This document shows, piece after piece, positions 23,754-32,142 of a DNA stretch of 32,932 bases. Origin of the DNA: Actinopolymorpha alba DSM 45243 (lineage in GTDB: Bacteria > Actinomycetota > Actinomycetes > Propionibacteriales > Actinopolymorphaceae); contig NZ_KB892800.1 in assembly GCF_000373925.1 (NCBI RefSeq), positions 1 through 32,932 on the forward strand. The letters are read 5' to 3'. Within the stretch, counting starts at the first letter, position 1. Each line of letters starts with the position of its first letter. Under the pieces are notes generated by a model. The model had not been told where the DNA came from and did no database searches. It saw nothing but the letters and a program-made list of their open reading frames with translations. The position numbers and the translations under genes are program-made.

Positions 23754-24442
23754 GACGCGACCCGCAACCGGTAGCCGCGCCCGATCACCGTTTCCAGCAA
23801 GGGTTCCTCGCTGTCAACCGTGAGTTTGCGGCGCAGTGTACCCACCGTCACGCGGACGCTCTGGGTGAACGGGTCGGCGTTCTCATCCCACACGTGTTCT
23901 AGAAGCTCTTCGGCCGAGACCACGTGGCCCGGCCGCGACATCAGATAACGCAGCACACCGAACTCCTTCAAGGTGAGCTGGAGTTCCCGGCCATCGCGCG
24001 AGGCGAGGTGCCGTGCGCTGTCGAGCAACAAGCCGCCCACCGTGAGTACCGCCGAGCCGGCGGTGATGTCGCGGCGCAGAAGCGCCCTGATGCGGGCCTG
24101 CAACTCCACCAGGGCAAAGGGTTTGGTGAGGTAGTCGTCGGCGCCCTCGTCGAGTCCGCGGACCCGATCCGCGAGCCCGGCCCGCGCGGTCAGCATGAGC
24201 ACCCGCAGGTCGGGACCCGCCGCCGTCGGGATCACGCCGCGCCGCACCCCGCGGCACAGGTCGAGGCCGTTGGTGTCGGGCAGGGTGATGTCGAGGATCA
24301 TCAGGTCGTACGCCGTTGCGGCGAGCTTCTCCACCGCCTCGGCGCCGGTGAGTGCCGCGTCCACGGCATAACCGGCTCGGGCCAGGCCGGTACGCAGCGC
24401 ACTGACGAGCCCGTCTTCGTCCTCCACAAGTAGCACACGCAC
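23750..24442 (-). CDS. Response regulator, OmpR/PhoB family
   Basis: The 230-residue regulator has a receiver domain (1-120) with acidic Glu7-Asp8, phospho-acceptor Asp51 (DLMILDITLP), Thr in MLTARAG, and Lys in DDYLTKPFAL. A winged-helix domain follows (about 130-228: LTLKEFGVLRYLM, VSAEELLEHVWDENADPFTQSVRVTVGTLRRKL, IGRGYRL). Start GTG 24442 gives VRVLLVEDE, the normal beginning. The long open frame to 25177 runs antiparallel through SDR sequence and is rejected. CTTTCG repeats 43-59 nt upstream, spaced 11 bp, look like a binding site for this type of regulator, so autoregulation is likely. The partner kinase gene appears broken. Confidence 0.92.
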   Translation of the reverse strand: MRVLLVEDEDGLVSALRTGLARAGYAVDAALTGAEAVEKLAATAYDLMILDITLPDTNGLDLCRGVRRGVIPTAAGPDLRVLMLTARAGLADRVRGLDEGADDYLTKPFALVELQARIRALLRRDITAGSAVLTVGGLLLDSARHLASRDGRELQLTLKEFGVLRYLMSRPGHVVSAEELLEHVWDENADPFTQSVRVTVGTLRRKLTVDSEEPLLETVIGRGYRLRVAS

Positions 24443-24484
24443 GGCAACCACCGTAGCCGCGCGCCGGCCCGCAACCGGGTCGCT

Positions 24485-24501
24485 CTTTCGGTCGGCTTTC
24501 G
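24485..24501 (-). promoter_or_regulatory. 11-bp-spaced direct repeats upstream of the response regulator
   Basis: CTTTCG occurs at 24485-24490 and 24496-24501, written on the plus strand. One helical turn between direct repeats is the layout bound by head-to-tail dimers of OmpR/PhoB regulators. It lies in the 83-nt gap between the SDR and response regulator genes. Confidence 0.5.
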
Positions 24502-24525
24502 TACTAAGGAACGCGAGCCGGGGGC

Positions 24526-25476
24526 TTACGCGGACAGCATCTCGACCGAGACCGTCCACAGCCGCGCGGCCGCCTCGGGGTCGAGGGCGTAGGCGGCGAC
24601 GCCGGTAAGGGCGTCGAGCCGGCTCTGCTCGGCCTCGTTGCAGTCCTCGAAGTAGCGCCCGCCGATGCCGTCGAGCAGCGGCGACGTCGCGACCAGCACC
24701 GATGTGGCGGCACCCTGCTCGGGCGTCTTCCACTTCCGGCCGGCGCCACCCGCGGCGGCGGCGGCGCGCAGCCGCTCGAGTTCCTCCTCGCTGACGTAGC
24801 GCTGCAGGTTGGTCCGGATGCCACCAGGCATGAGCGCGTTGGACGTGATGCCGTCGTCCGCCCAGCGCCTCGTCGCCTCGACCGCGAACAGAACGTTCGC
24901 CGTCTTCGACTGCCCGTACGCCAGCCACGGCTCGTACTCGCGCCGCTCGAAGTGGATGTCGTCGAAGACGACCGGCGAGCGATGGTGGGCACTGGAACTG
25001 ACCGAGACGACGCGCGCCCCGCCGGCGGCCGCGAGCGCGCCGTGCAGGCCGGTGGCCAGCGCGAAGTGGCCGAGGTGGTTGGTGGCGAACTGCATCTCCC
25101 AGCCCTGTGGGGTTCGCATCAGCGGCGATGCCATCACGCCGGCGTTGTTGACCAGGATGTGCAGTGGGCCTTCCCACCCGGCGACGAACGACGCGACCGA
25201 GGCCTGGTCGGCCAGGTCCAGTGGCGCGACGAGAACCTGCTTGTTGCCGGTGGTCGCGGCGATGTCCTCAGCGGTGCGCTCCCCTGCCTCGAGGTTGCGG
25301 ACGGCCAGGGTTACTGCCGCGCCCGCACCGGCGAGCGCCCGGGCGGTTTCGACGCCGATGCCGGAGGCGCCGCCCGTCACGACGACGCGGCGACCGGTGA
25401 GATCGATGCCGTCCACGACCTCCGCGGCAGTGGACTCGGCGGTGAACGGTGTGGTGATGGGTGTGTTCGGAGTCAT
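24526..25476 (-). CDS. Short-chain dehydrogenase/reductase (retinol dehydrogenase-like)
   Basis: This 316-residue classical SDR has the NAD(P) motif TGGASGIG (34-41), NNAG (110-113), catalytic Ser in SVSSSAHH (about 160), Tyr187 and Lys191 in YGQSK. The Asn in TNHLGHFAL completes the tetrad. It resembles the retinol dehydrogenase/WWOX-like group of bacterial SDRs, which act on assorted carbonyl compounds; no substrate is apparent. The ATG at 25476 (MTPNTPIT) is preferred over an upstream TTG at 25500. It is divergent from a TetR gene, with two palindromic operators in the 171-bp gap, so the TetR protein very likely represses it. Confidence 0.88.
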   Translation of the reverse strand: MTPNTPITTPFTAESTAAEVVDGIDLTGRRVVVTGGASGIGVETARALAGAGAAVTLAVRNLEAGERTAEDIAATTGNKQVLVAPLDLADQASVASFVAGWEGPLHILVNNAGVMASPLMRTPQGWEMQFATNHLGHFALATGLHGALAAAGGARVVSVSSSAHHRSPVVFDDIHFERREYEPWLAYGQSKTANVLFAVEATRRWADDGITSNALMPGGIRTNLQRYVSEEELERLRAAAAAGGAGRKWKTPEQGAATSVLVATSPLLDGIGGRYFEDCNEAEQSRLDALTGVAAYALDPEAAARLWTVSVEMLSA

Positions 25477-25533
25477 GATCTTTCTCGCGTCATTGGGCAA
25501 TGCGGATCGGGAGGCCCAAGCGGTACGATCTGA

Positions 25534-25582
25534 ACCGGAGGAGCCTCCGGTATGACTCCCACCCTAATCGGAGGATCCTCCG
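25534..25582. promoter_or_regulatory. Two palindromic TetR operators
   Basis: Site 1 (25534-25551) has arms ACCGGAGG and CCTCCGGT around AG. Site 2 (25569-25582) is the perfect palindrome CGGAGGATCCTCCG. Their centres are 33 bp apart, about three helical turns, so two dimers would sit on the same face. They lie between the SDR and TetR starts; a minus-strand TAGGGT -10 candidate (25566-25561) falls between them. Confidence 0.75.
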
Positions 25583-25647
25583 GTTGCAAGCCCTGCCCGA
25601 AGTCCGACGGGTCGCGACGACCCGAAGCGACCGGTAAAGGAGGAGCC

Positions 25648-26232
25648 GTGGCCGCGCCTGACTCCCGCCGGCTGCGCGCCGACGCCCAGCGCAACCGCGA
25701 CCGGCTGCTCGACGCCGCCGTACGCGCGTTCTCCCAGGAGGGCCCGGACGTCACGCTCGATGCGATCGCGAAGGACGCGGGCGTCGGTATCGGTACGCTC
25801 TACCGCCACTTTCCCACCCGCGAGGCGCTCGTCGAGGCGGCGTACCGCAACGAGCTCGGGAGGCTGTGCGACGCTGCCGCGGACCTCTTGCGGACCATGC
25901 CGCCGGACGAAGCGACGCGTGCCTGGATGGATCGCTTCGTCGACTACATGACGACCAAGCAAGGCATGGCCGGCGCGCTGCGCGCGGTCATCGCTTCCGG
26001 TGGCAACCCCTACGAACAAAGCCGCGACCGGCTCACCGCCACGATGACCACGCTGCTTCGCGCCGGCGCCGCTGCCGGGACCGTGCGGTCGGATGTCGAA
26101 CCCGGCGACGTGCTCGTGAGCCTGAGCGGCGTCCCCCTTGCCGCGGGCGAGCCGGCACAACGCGAACAGGCCCGCCGCCTGCTCGACCTGCTGATGGATG
26201 GCCTCCGCTTCGGCGCCACCTCCGCGGACTGA
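25648..26232 (+). CDS. TetR/AcrR-family transcriptional regulator
   Basis: The 194-residue regulator has an N-terminal helix-turn-helix, VTLDAIAKDAGVGIGTLYRHFPTREALVEAAY, preceded by RDRLLDAAVRAFSQEG, the standard TetR_N pattern. The C-terminal ligand domain is of the type found with SDR-linked regulators (FVDYMTTKQGMAGALRAVIASGG). I place the start at GTG 25648 because AAAGGAGGAGCC directly precedes it and MTPTLIGG upstream is operator DNA rather than protein. It probably represses itself and the divergent SDR gene, released by an unknown small molecule. Confidence 0.88.
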   Translation: MAAPDSRRLRADAQRNRDRLLDAAVRAFSQEGPDVTLDAIAKDAGVGIGTLYRHFPTREALVEAAYRNELGRLCDAAADLLRTMPPDEATRAWMDRFVDYMTTKQGMAGALRAVIASGGNPYEQSRDRLTATMTTLLRAGAAAGTVRSDVEPGDVLVSLSGVPLAAGEPAQREQARRLLDLLMDGLRFGATSAD

Positions 26233-26270
26233 CGCACCGAAGCCGCGCTCCGGCGCGTAATCGGGCCGCT

Positions 26271-26309
26271 CTTTCGGCCTGCTTTCGCTCTTCCTTCCGG
26301 TCGTTTTCG
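26271..26309 (+). promoter_or_regulatory. Array of 11-bp-spaced CTTTCG repeats upstream of the moxR operon
   Basis: CTTTCG at 26271 and 26282, CCTTCC at 26293 and TTTTCG at 26304 are spaced exactly 11 bp. The same motif and spacing occur upstream of the response regulator gene. The array ends about 67 nt before the first start codon, a normal activator position. Confidence 0.55.
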
Positions 26310-26375
26310 CGGCCGCTTGATGTGCTGCCGGGTAGCTGGCCGGATCAGCCGGCCACTCCGGAAGGAACGAGCCGC

Positions 26376-26687
26376 ATGCCTGAGCTCTCCCGACGTCCCC
26401 GGCTTTCCCGTCTCCTCCTCGTTGCTGGCGGCGCCGGTGCCGCCTGCGCGTTGACGCTCGGCGGTGTCGCGTACGCCCTGGGTGGCGAGGAGTCCGAGCC
26501 GACGTACGTCCAACTCACCGACGAAACCCCTGACCGCGCCGACCAAACCCCTGACCGCACAGGCGAAGCGAGTGGCGGGAGCGCGCGGACCAGCGCCGAG
26601 GAGTGGGACTGCCCCGAGAAGGCGGGCCGCAACGGCGGCGCCAGCGAGGCGACCAGCCCTGACGAGGCTCCCGCAGGTCGCGCATGA
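26376..26687 (+). CDS. Small single-pass membrane or exported protein, unknown function
   Basis: This 103-residue protein has a basic N-terminus (SRRPRLSR) and one hydrophobic helix at about 12-34 (LLLVAGGAGAACALTLGGVAYAL). The remaining hydrophilic Glu/Thr/Asp-rich domain contains one Cys (WDCPEK) and would lie outside if the helix is an anchor. ATG 26376 has AAGGA about 10 nt upstream. Its stop overlaps the moxR start (ATGA), so it is part of the operon. I recognise no family; co-translation with a MoxR/VWA system suggests an envelope accessory role. Confidence 0.7.
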   Translation: MPELSRRPRLSRLLLVAGGAGAACALTLGGVAYALGGEESEPTYVQLTDETPDRADQTPDRTGEASGGSARTSAEEWDCPEKAGRNGGASEATSPDEAPAGRA

Positions 26688-27727
26688 GCGAGCTGAGCGA
26701 GCTCGTTCCAGAAGTCCAGTCCGCAGCTGGGCCGGGTGCGGCATCGGCCCTGCTCGAACGGGTCCTGGTCGAGGTGAAGCGGGTCGTCGTCGGCCAGGAC
26801 CACCTGGTCGAGCGGATGCTCGTCGGCCTGCTGGCACGCGGCCACTGCCTGCTCGAGGGAGTGCCAGGGGTTGCCAAGACGTTGGCCGTGCGGACCCTGG
26901 CGGAGGTGGTCGGGGGTCGGTTCGCCCGGTTGCAGTTCACGCCCGACCTGGTGCCCGGCGACATCGTGGGCACCCGTATCTGGCGCCCGTCCACGGAGTC
27001 CTTCGACACCGAACTCGGGCCGATCTTCGCCCATCTCGTACTCGCCGACGAGATCAACCGCGCGCCGGCCAAGGTGCAGTCCGCCCTGCTGGAGGCGATG
27101 GCCGAGCGTCAAGTCAGCATTGGCGGCGCCAGCCATCCCCTCCCAGAACCCTTTCTGGTGTTGGCGACCCAGAACCCCATCGAGTCCGAAGGCGTGTACG
27201 TCCTTCCCGAAGCCCAGCGGGACCGGTTTCTCCTCAAGATCTCCGTGGGTTATCCGAGTCCGCTGGAGGAGCTCACCATCCTGCAGCGGATGGGCGTTCG
27301 CCCTCCGCACGCGAGCGCAATCCTCACCCCCGAACGGGTCGCCGAACTCCAGGACGCGGCTGACGACGTCTTCGTCCACCACGCGGTCGCGGAGTACGCC
27401 GTCCGGCTGGTCCACGCCACCCGGGAGCCGGCGCTTTACGGGCTGGCCGATCTGGCTGAGCGGCTGGAGTTCGGGGCCAGCCCGCGGGCGACGCTCGGGC
27501 TGGTCGCGGCGGGGCGCGGACTCGCGCTGCTCCGTGGCCGCGACTACGTACTCCCCAGCGACATCGCGGACGTGGCGACGGACGTGATGGCGCACCGGCT
27601 GGTCCTCACCTTCGAGGCGCTCGCCGACGCCGTCGATCCGAGGAGCCTGGTCGAGCACGTGGTGGCCACGGTGGCGCAGCCACGCGTCGTACCCGCCGAC
27701 GACCAGCGAGCGGAGTCGGCCGCATGA
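26684..27727 (+). CDS. moxR: MoxR-family AAA+ ATPase
   Basis: The 347-residue AAA_3 protein has Walker A EGVPGVAKT (58-66), Walker B LVLADEINRAPAKVQSALLEAMAERQV, sensor 1 LATQNPIESEGVYVLPEAQRDRF and a C-terminal lid domain (FGASPRATLGLVAAGRGLALLRGRDYVLPSDI). MoxR ATPases are thought to act as chaperones that mature or insert cofactors into partner proteins with VWA domains, and DUF58 and VWA genes follow here in the usual order. It overlaps both neighbours by 4 nt, indicating one translationally coupled operon. Confidence 0.93.
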   Translation: MSELSELVPEVQSAAGPGAASALLERVLVEVKRVVVGQDHLVERMLVGLLARGHCLLEGVPGVAKTLAVRTLAEVVGGRFARLQFTPDLVPGDIVGTRIWRPSTESFDTELGPIFAHLVLADEINRAPAKVQSALLEAMAERQVSIGGASHPLPEPFLVLATQNPIESEGVYVLPEAQRDRFLLKISVGYPSPLEELTILQRMGVRPPHASAILTPERVAELQDAADDVFVHHAVAEYAVRLVHATREPALYGLADLAERLEFGASPRATLGLVAAGRGLALLRGRDYVLPSDIADVATDVMAHRLVLTFEALADAVDPRSLVEHVVATVAQPRVVPADDQRAESAA

Positions 27728-28707
27728 ACGCCGGTGGCGACATGGACGCCGGCATGAACCCTGCCGGGCAGGAACGCGCGCTGCGCAAGGTGGAGTTGAC
27801 GGTACGCCGGAAGCTGGCCGGCCTGCTGCACGGCGACTACACGGGCCTGCGGCTTGGTCCGGGCAGCGAGCCGGACGAGTCCCGGCCGTACCACCCCGGC
27901 CAGGACGACGTACGCCGGATGGATTGGAACGTCACCGCCCGCACGCTCGACCCGCACGTGCGGGCACCCATCGCCGAACCGGAGTTGGAGACCTGGGCCC
28001 TGGTCGACGCCTCCGCGTCGATGGACTTCGGTACGGCGGCGGTGGAGAAGCGGGACCTCGCGACCGCGATCGTGGGTGCCGTCGCGCTGCTCGCGGACCG
28101 GCCGGGAAACCGGTTGGGCGTGCGGATCGCGTACGGCACCACCCTGGGCCGGATTCCGGCTCGCGCCGGTGTGGTGGCCACCCGCCGGGCACTCAGGACC
28201 CTGCTCGCACTGCCCCGACTCGCACCCGGATACCAGCCGACCACCGACCTCGCGCGGGCGCTGACCCTGCTGCACAAGGAACATCCGCGGCCGGGACTGC
28301 GGGTCGTGGCGTCGGACTTCCTCGACGGCGGCGAGCGCGACCACGACGGCCCGCCAGTCTGGCAGGGGCCGTTGCGGCGGCTCGCGACCCGGCACGAGGT
28401 GATCGCGGTCGAGATCATCGACCCGCGCGAACTCGAACTCCCCGACGTCGGGCTACTGACCCTGGTCGATCCCGAGACCGGGCGGCGCCGGGAGGTGTCG
28501 ACCAGTAGCCGGCGTCTCCGGGAACGCTACGCCGCCGTCGCCGACGCGCATCGGGCCTGGACCCGCGCGGCGTTCCGATCCGCGGGCGTCGCGCACCTGG
28601 TCTTACGGACCGACCGGGACTGGGTGCGCGACGTGGCGGCGTTCGCGGCCGCCCAGCGACGAGCCGCCGCCCGCCGGCCCGCCCGGCCTGGAAGGGAGTA
28701 CCGATGA
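27724..28707 (+). CDS. DUF58 domain protein (VWA-like partner of MoxR)
   Basis: This 327-residue protein carries the DUF58 hallmark ESRPYHPGQDDVRRMDWNVTAR (about 53-74), followed by a VWA-like fold with DASASMDFG as a candidate metal-binding motif. No membrane segment is apparent, so it is probably cytosolic and membrane-associated via the next protein. DUF58 proteins always accompany MoxR ATPases and are taken to be their clients; their biochemical role is undefined. The extra M-rich N-terminus (MNAGGDMDAGMNP) offers a second ATG a few codons on. It overlaps both neighbours by 4 nt. Confidence 0.9.
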   Translation: MNAGGDMDAGMNPAGQERALRKVELTVRRKLAGLLHGDYTGLRLGPGSEPDESRPYHPGQDDVRRMDWNVTARTLDPHVRAPIAEPELETWALVDASASMDFGTAAVEKRDLATAIVGAVALLADRPGNRLGVRIAYGTTLGRIPARAGVVATRRALRTLLALPRLAPGYQPTTDLARALTLLHKEHPRPGLRVVASDFLDGGERDHDGPPVWQGPLRRLATRHEVIAVEIIDPRELELPDVGLLTLVDPETGRRREVSTSSRRLRERYAAVADAHRAWTRAAFRSAGVAHLVLRTDRDWVRDVAAFAAAQRRAAARRPARPGREYR

Positions 28708-29647
28708 CGTTCCGCGAGCCCTTCTGGCTCTGGCTGCTCGCCGTCGCCGCCGCCCTCGTCGTGGCGTACCTGATCGCCCAGCGGCGCCGGTCGCGGTACG
28801 CCATCCGGTTCGCCACGCTGCCGATGCTCGAACGCGTCGCCCCACGGCGCCCGGGCTGGCGCCGGCACGTTCCGGCGGCGGCGTTCCTCGTCGCGCTGGT
28901 TCTGCTGACGCTCGCGATCGCGCGTCCGGTCACCGACGTCCGCGTACCCCGCGAACGCGCCACCGTCCTGGTCGCCCTCGACACGTCCCTGTCGATGCGG
29001 GCCACAGACGTGGCGCCGAGCCGGATCGAGGTGGCCAAGCAGGCCGCGACGGAGTTCGTCGAAGGGCTGCCCGAGCGGTTCAACGTCGGGGTGGTCGGAT
29101 TCTCGGGTACGGCGTCCGTCGCGGCGCGACCGAGCACCGACCGGCAGGTTGCCGTGACCGCGATCCAGGACCTCACGCTCGGCGAGAGCACCGCCATCGG
29201 CGAGGCCGTCTTCACCAGCCTCGACAGCATCGCCTCCCTTGACGCGCGCGCCGCCGAGGATCCGCCGCCGGCCCGGATCGTGTTGCTGTCTGACGGGGCC
29301 AACACCTCGGGCCGAGCGCTGGAGGAGGCCGCGCGGGCGGCTGAGGCGGCCGGCGTACCCATCTCGACCATCGCGTACGGCACACCTGATGGCACAGTCG
29401 AGATCGGCGGCCAGACCACCGCCGTACCCGTCGACTCCGACGCGCTGGCGCAACTCGCCCAGGACAGCGGCGGGACCTTCGCGAGCGCGCAGAGCGACAC
29501 TGAACTCCGCTCCGTCTACGACACCCTCGACTCCTCCATCGGTTGGACCATGGAGGAGCGCGAGGTGACCACCATGGTCGCCGGGCTCGCGCTGGCCGCG
29601 GCCGTGCTCGCCGGGTTGGCCTCCCTGCGATGGTTCGCCCGCCTGCC

Positions 29648-29651
<4 letters not shown>
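28704..29651 (+). CDS. VWA-domain membrane protein (BatA-like)
   Basis: The 315-residue protein has two N-terminal membrane helices (6-24 and 56-73), a VWA domain with the MIDAS motif DTSLSM (93-98) and conserved VVGFSG and VLLSDGANTSG, and a C-terminal helix (about 291-312). This is the Bat-type layout encoded beside moxR in many bacteria, where the VWA domain is thought to face outward and coordinate a divalent metal in protein-protein contacts. It is coupled to the upstream DUF58 gene and downstream protease gene by ATGA overlaps. Confidence 0.92.
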
Positions 29652-30619
<968 letters not shown>

Positions 30620-30673
30620 GAGGTTGCTCGGACAGGGAGGCGCAGCCAGCGACGCGATCTGCTGCGTGACGAG

Positions 30674-30765
30674 CCAAATGATCACGTATACGTGGTCATT
30701 ACATGCCTTGCATGGCACCGACACCATGCGAAGCAGGCAATGACCACGTAAACGTGATCATTTGG
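30674..30765. repeat. 92-bp interrupted palindrome, REP/MITE-like
   Basis: Two 27-bp arms (30674-30700 and 30739-30765) are inverted copies with a single mismatch. The inner part continues with partial pairing and a GCATGG/CCATGC hairpin around the centre. Each arm is itself nearly self-complementary (TGATCACG/CGTGGTCA around TATA or TTTA), so the element can fold in more than one way. It starts 54 nt after the protease stop. No open frame of its own is convincing. Confidence 0.8.
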
Positions 30766-30826
30766 GGCAACCAAGGGGGCCCTGGAGCTCGCATGGTGTT
30801 TTGAATAAACCTCCGAGTGCGTCCGC

Positions 30827-30879
30827 GACTTGTCCGAAGGTTCTGCGCGTGGGAGGGGTGTCGATCCTTCCGACAAGTC
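30827..30879. repeat. 14-bp inverted repeat
   Basis: GACTTGTCCGAAGG (30827-30840) pairs with CCTTCCGACAAGTC (30866-30879) with one mismatch around a 25-nt spacer. It lies in the gene-free stretch between the protease and the phosphotransferase-like gene. It may be a remnant element end or an RNA hairpin. Confidence 0.6.
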
Positions 30880-30936
30880 CCTGATCCCTCACCGCGGCGG
30901 GGTCGGCTGTCTCGCGTGCCGGACGGCTTGCGCTGT

Positions 30937-31102
30937 ATCTCAGCATCCGGGCTGACTGGGTGTACGCGATGTGAGACTCCGGGGACCCCACGCGGGAAGT
31001 CGCCACTATGCAAGGCAAATTGAGCGTGCTTCATGGCGAGATGCCGCGTGAGGTCGCGCCCGTCTCACATGGCGTACACCCGATCGTTCCGGATGCCGAG
31101 AA
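30937..31102. repeat. Diverged about 69-bp inverted repeat
   Basis: The segments 30937-31005 and 31034-31102 align as inverted copies at about 75% identity by hand. Blocks of exact match include GCATCCGG, GGGTGTACGC, ATGTGAGAC, CACGCGG and TCGCCA. The spacer is about 28 nt. The rest of the 30620-31340 gap holds no gene I can support. Confidence 0.7.
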
Positions 31103-31340
31103 ATGCAGGAGCAACCCGAACCCAAGGGCTTGTCTCATATCGTGGGCAGGTCTGAAGGGCCTTGCGTCGAACCTCGAGTAGATGCCCAGTTCCCGCGCGA
31201 AAGTGGGCATCAACTCAAGGTTCGGCGAGCGCGGGTGCCCCGGCCGCCACATCGTCGCCGGGTACCACGTCGGCCTCTGCTCGGGCCAGGGCGCCAACGA
31301 TCGTCCAGGCGCGAGTTGGCGGTGCCCCTGCTGGTTAGCT

Positions 31341-31961
31341 TCATGTCGTTGCCATCGCCGCGAGTTGCTGGAAGGCCGAGGGCGGCGGGGAGCTCTCCAG
31401 CCGCCGGCGAATCCGCTCGGCGGACTCCTCCGGAGTGAGCAGGGAGGTGTCGACCTCGAGGTCGTAGATCCCTGGCCGGTGGACGGCCTGCTGCCACCGC
31501 GCCACGCGCATCGAGGCCTCCGAGGGGTCCTGAGCGCCCCACGTGACGCGCCGGCGTTCGATGACCACCTCGTCCGGGCAGCGTACGCCGACGAAGATCA
31601 CCGGCAACCCTGTCAACTGCCGCGCGCAGGCGGGAAGGATTCCGCGCGGGACGGAATAGTCGTCATGGTGCCCGACGTCCGCGACGACGTTCGCTGCGAG
31701 CCGGCTGTGTGCGGCGATGGATTCGTACATCGCGCGATACAGGACCTCGACCAGCGGCTCGAGGTCGGGGCGTTCACCCCCGGGTCGGAGGCCGATTCCG
31801 GGTTGGTAGCGCTCGGGGGTCATCCGTTTGAACGCGTCGACCCCCATGTTCATCCACACACCGTCGAACGACTGCTGGATCGCGGCGGCGATGCTGGATT
31901 TCCCGGCGCGCGGGATGCCGTTCAGGATCACGATCTGGCCCGGCCGTTCGCCTGTCACCAC
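31341..31961 (-). CDS. Chloramphenicol phosphotransferase-like P-loop kinase
   Basis: The 206-residue protein has Walker A GIPRAGKSS (15-23) at the start of a P-loop fold. The motif WMNMGVDAFKRMTPERYQPGIGLRP follows, matching the CPT family; Asp42 corresponds to the catalytic Asp (residue 37) of Streptomyces venezuelae chloramphenicol phosphotransferase. VVADVGHHDD and FVGVRCPDEVVIERR complete the family pattern. True CPT adds phosphate to chloramphenicol, but many relatives have other or unknown small-molecule targets, so resistance should not be assumed. Starts GTG 31961 or 31958 are both possible; AAGGA lies 6 nt before the former. It stands alone, facing away from the ChrB-like gene. Confidence 0.82.
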   Translation of the reverse strand: MVTGERPGQIVILNGIPRAGKSSIAAAIQQSFDGVWMNMGVDAFKRMTPERYQPGIGLRPGGERPDLEPLVEVLYRAMYESIAAHSRLAANVVADVGHHDDYSVPRGILPACARQLTGLPVIFVGVRCPDEVVIERRRVTWGAQDPSEASMRVARWQQAVHRPGIYDLEVDTSLLTPEESAERIRRRLESSPPPSAFQQLAAMATT

Positions 31962-32126
31962 GCGCTGTCCTTCCCGTCTACGTCCACGATCCGACCCGGT
32001 GATTCTTGGCTGAAACGCTGGCCGGCTTCAAGTCCTCCCCGAGCTCCGGCCACGGCGCGCCGCTCGCCGCGTAGCGCATAGCGCCGCCCGGTGGGGTTCA
32101 GGGAGCGGCTCTTGGATCCGGCCGGC

Positions 32127-32142
32127 TAGCCTGATGGACGTG
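32127..32142 (+). promoter_or_regulatory. Candidate -10 box with leaderless start
   Basis: TAGCCT at 32127-32132 is a good actinobacterial -10 (TANNNT). It lies so close to the ATG at 32134 and GTG at 32140 that transcription would begin at or next to the GTG. No Shine-Dalgarno precedes either codon, which supports leaderless translation. The -35 region is poor. Confidence 0.4.

Noticed and set aside
24443-25177. N-terminal extension of the response regulator to 475 residues
   Set aside because: The extension is the SDR gene read in another frame; the receiver domain begins normally at GTG 24442.
30699-31297. Two minus-strand frames of about 110 and 88 codons in the gene-free region
   Set aside because: They run across inverted repeats, have poor ribosome sites and no homology I can see; the similarity between them comes from the repeat arms.
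31341-31961. Annotating the CPT-like gene as chloramphenicol resistance
   Set aside because: The family fold is clear, but many relatives do not act on chloramphenicol and there is no supporting context.
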